Positions 61,323 through 64,000 of a DNA stretch of 64,000 nt are shown piece after piece. The stretch's first letter is position 1. Each line of letters begins with the position of its first letter. This DNA is from Cheilinus undulatus. Taxonomy: Eukaryota > Chordata > Actinopteri > Labriformes > Labridae. A program made the position numbers and the translations under genes. The notes under the pieces are model-generated. The model did no database searches and was not told the DNA's origin. It worked only from the letters and a program-made list of their open reading frames with translations. The stretch covers positions 34,720,398 through 34,784,397 of the forward strand of contig NC_054865.1 of assembly GCF_018320785.1 (NCBI RefSeq). The letters run 5' to 3'.

Positions 61323-61989
61323 AGCCCACTTGGCTCACTACAGGCCTGCATCACTTACTTTAAAATGTGTGAAATGATTTCCTGACTTCTCTTACAGATC
61401 ATTCAACAACAGCCATGTTAGTAACTACAGACATTGAAGCAGTTCGTTTAACTAGGCAGTAATTCTTAGACAGAGATTGTTTATACTTCATTTTAGCAAT
61501 GAACCTGTTGAGTTTCAGCCTCAATGTGGCTTTGTGATAACCGAGCTCTTAGGAGGGATTGTTTTAAAAGTTAAATTTGTCCATACATTCAGGAGACGAC
61601 TGAAATATGGTTATTAGAGTTAACTGGAAACCAATTTTGCCTTGACAAACTTAAATAATTTAGGATTGTGAGAAATTAAGGGGATCAAAACTGTAAAACA
61701 ACACTGGTTTCATGCATCAACAAATAATTATGCAGGTTTATGACATTGCTGTGATTGAGAGGGTCTTCCTAGGGGATAAACCAAAGATTTCAGAGGTGCA
61801 GGAGCCATTGTCTGCTGTGTCATTACATTTGCATATATTAACTAAAATCATGGCCAACTTCCTTATTGTTACTGGATAGTTAATATGAAGCTTGTTTGGG
61901 ATTTGTTTGGCTGTGGGTTATTCTTCTCGGATTTATAAATAAAAAAAAAAAATAAGATGGAGGATACATTTTTGACACTAATGTACTAT
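61323..61989 (+). other. Intron sequence, no gene seen
   Basis: AT-rich, no ORF or repeat recognised. Confidence 0.35.
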
Positions 61990-62340
61990 TTTTCTGTGCT
62001 CAGAGAGAGGATTGTTGCAAGGCAAAGATCTTTACAAGACTACAAAAATTATGTTGCACAGAATCTTCCCAAATCACAGTGGCATCCATAATTCTCAAAA
62101 GGAAGAAGTTTTGCACAACCACAACTCTTCAAGAGCTGGTCACCTGTCCAAACTAAGCAATCAGGGGAGAAGGGCCTTAGTAACAGAGGTGACCAAGAAC
62201 CACATGGTCAATAAATAATAATAAACAATAAAAAACCCCACCCAAATGTTTTTTTTTTTTTCGGACTGCAGCATCAGGCTGTAATGTAACCAAATTGAAA
62301 AAAGTGAAGGGGTCTGAGTACTTTCTGAATGGACTATATA
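61990..62340 (+). mobile_element. Tc1-like remnant with internal deletion
   Basis: Part of the N-terminal DNA-binding half survives (GAAGAAGTTTTGCACAACCA, then GGGGAGAAGGGCCTTAGTAA, 62103-62180). It jumps to the 3' end signature (GGGGTCTGAGTACTTTCTGA, 62309) of a salmonid-type Tc1 family. The catalytic core is missing. Confidence 0.75.
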
Positions 62341-64000
62341 TAACAGTGCATTCAGTACAAAATCCCCTAAATATTTGTTTTTTAAAAAGACAGCTGTAAT
62401 TTCGTTGGACTTTGAGTCACTTTGGAAACTCTTTGGACCAAATTTGCTCATTAATTTGTGACACATGTTTACCAAGTGCGATTACTTGAGGCTTTTTCCT
62501 TGGCTCTGACACCAGATGCTTTTTTCCCCCTCTCACGGTCACTGCTGGCTACTTATTATCTTTTCCTTGATCACCAGTTGCTCTTTAACCTCTTTAAGTA
62601 AAAAGGTAAAAATTAAGTCAGAACTTGGAAGGCCTGATAGATGAGATGTTATCTTTTTTGCCTGAAACCCTCCAAAAACCTGCCTCACTAAAACATTAAC
62701 ATATGGTCACAGTTGCAAGAAGTAAGTGAGCTGTGTAATATTAGAGATTGTTATTCTTTGCAGTCAGCACAACTACACATGCAGATCCAGTGTATACTTC
62801 ACAACAGGAGATTTTTAAAAAACTGTAGGTCAGCATTAATGTAGGAATTGGGCAGAGGCATCAGGTACATGGTTGCCCAGCTATTTTACAACATAAATGT
62901 TTATTAGACATGGGGTCTTGCCTTAAGAAGGTCATTCTAGGCTTCATTTTCCAGCTGTTTTAATCTGCCTTATGAGGGTCTTTTTAAGCTAGATTCAGCT
63001 CCAGAGGCTAGCTCTAACTAAAGTCCTGTGGTTCCTCTTCATCGTGACACATCTTAACTCACAAGCTTGTATCAAAGTTTTATGATTTCTCAAGACTCTT
63101 AGTGCAGAGTGATTAACGTCTTTAGCTGCTTCCTATTTTAGCAGAGAGGAATTTATTCTCATGGCTCTCATCCAGATAGGCAGAGCAGAAACATGGTGGA
63201 CTGTGAGTCTGATCCTGATGTTCAGAAGGAGAATGGCACAGAAAGGAGAAACGAGGGGAAAAGTGCCGCTTCTGATCCTGAATCAAACCCAGTCATTTCC
63301 TGTACAGCCAGCCAGAGCTGCTCAGCACTCGCCATATATGGTCATGGTATTTGCATGGAGGGAAACCCGCCTGGCCTTATGGATCAGGACTTATTGAAAT
63401 TCCTCTCTATTAACTTCTGGGAAAAGGTCCATAGTTCCATAGTTTGTTCTTTTATGATTTTGTTATATTTGAATCTCAGAGGAGGAAAATAATCAAGTCA
63501 AATCTGTCAGCTTTGATTTCTCCTTACTTCTATGACTCAGTGTCATTAAAACACTCATTAAAATATGAGATATTTCTGGAAGCTGCCTCAAAACAAAAAC
63601 TATTATGTCAGATCAGAGGCTGTGTAATGAGTTTGTGTGCTCAGAGCAACGTGTGCTCCATGGTGATGGTGTTGTTTTGCCCCAGTTTTAGTGTGTGTTT
63701 GTGAGAGTGAGTGTATGTGAATACTGTTAGGCTTCAAGAGGCAAACTAAAGCGATGTTCTTATAAAACCTATGAATTACAAATAAATATCACACACACAA
63801 CCCACAAAATGAAATAATGTTTGACTATCAGCCACCAGTTTGTACTTTTATAATGAGATAAAACATAAAAGTTTGCTCTTGTCAGCTCTTATCACACATA
63901 AGATGATACACTTTTAATAGAACTAATGATCCTTGCAGTTGGCAAACAGAGCTGAACCTGTGATTAAATTTTCTGTTATCAACCATCCAGAATTACCATG
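62341..64000 (+). other. Intron or downstream sequence, one weak ORF
   Basis: An ORF opens at ATG 63193 (M-V-D-C-E-S-D-P-D-V-Q-K-E-N-G) and runs 99 codons. It has an acidic, low-hydrophobic start but no family I recognise and no clear donor. Elsewhere there is nothing but a short CA run near 63791. Confidence 0.3.

Overview
This window is vertebrate nuclear DNA, almost certainly from a ray-finned fish and probably a percomorph. The genes are split by GT/AG introns and are separated by AT-rich DNA. At least five decayed Tc1/mariner copies, hAT-like elements and tRNA-derived SINEs are scattered through it. There are no prokaryotic operons and no CRISPR array. Identities below come from reading translations by eye against remembered families; no database was searched.

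Layout. (1) 1-9 kb: the last coding exon of znf821 (+ strand, 954-1941), then an intergenic stretch full of transposon debris. (2) 9-21.5 kb: atxn1l on the - strand. Its two coding exons (18507-19556 and 14220-15650) join in phase to an 826-residue ataxin-1-like protein with an AXH domain. It has a leader exon near 21.4 kb, a CRE/CCAAT promoter, and a probable 3' UTR of about 5 kb. Its introns carry two SINEs and a 1.55-kb decayed Tc1/mariner copy. (3) 21.6-26.4 kb: intergenic. (4) 26.4-42.8 kb: mtmr10 on the - strand. I resolved 16 coding exons whose phases all agree, giving 766 codons plus a stop. It is a catalytically dead myotubularin in which the catalytic Cys and Arg positions appear to be Glu and Leu. 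(5) 42.8-47 kb: intergenic, with a small ETS/YY1/ZNF143-type promoter for mtmr10. (6) From about 47.06 kb: the first exon of an unidentified + strand gene, whose start codon appears to be the last three bases of the exon (47402-47404). The rest of the window looks like its first intron, with hAT-like elements, a 700-bp degenerate GATAC satellite, a short telomere-like run and two more Tc1 copies.

The genes do not form a pathway. Atxn1l is a transcriptional co-regulator, Znf821 is a putative nuclear DNA-binding protein, and Mtmr10 is a phosphoinositide-binding pseudophosphatase. The most interesting leads are in the 5' leaders. Inferred splicing gives atxn1l a 35-codon upstream ORF ending 27 nt before its start. 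It gives mtmr10 a strong-context 52-codon upstream ORF that overlaps its start out of frame. In addition, this fish Atxn1l carries an ATXN1-like R-R-W-S-S-P motif that I do not recall in mammalian ATXN1L.
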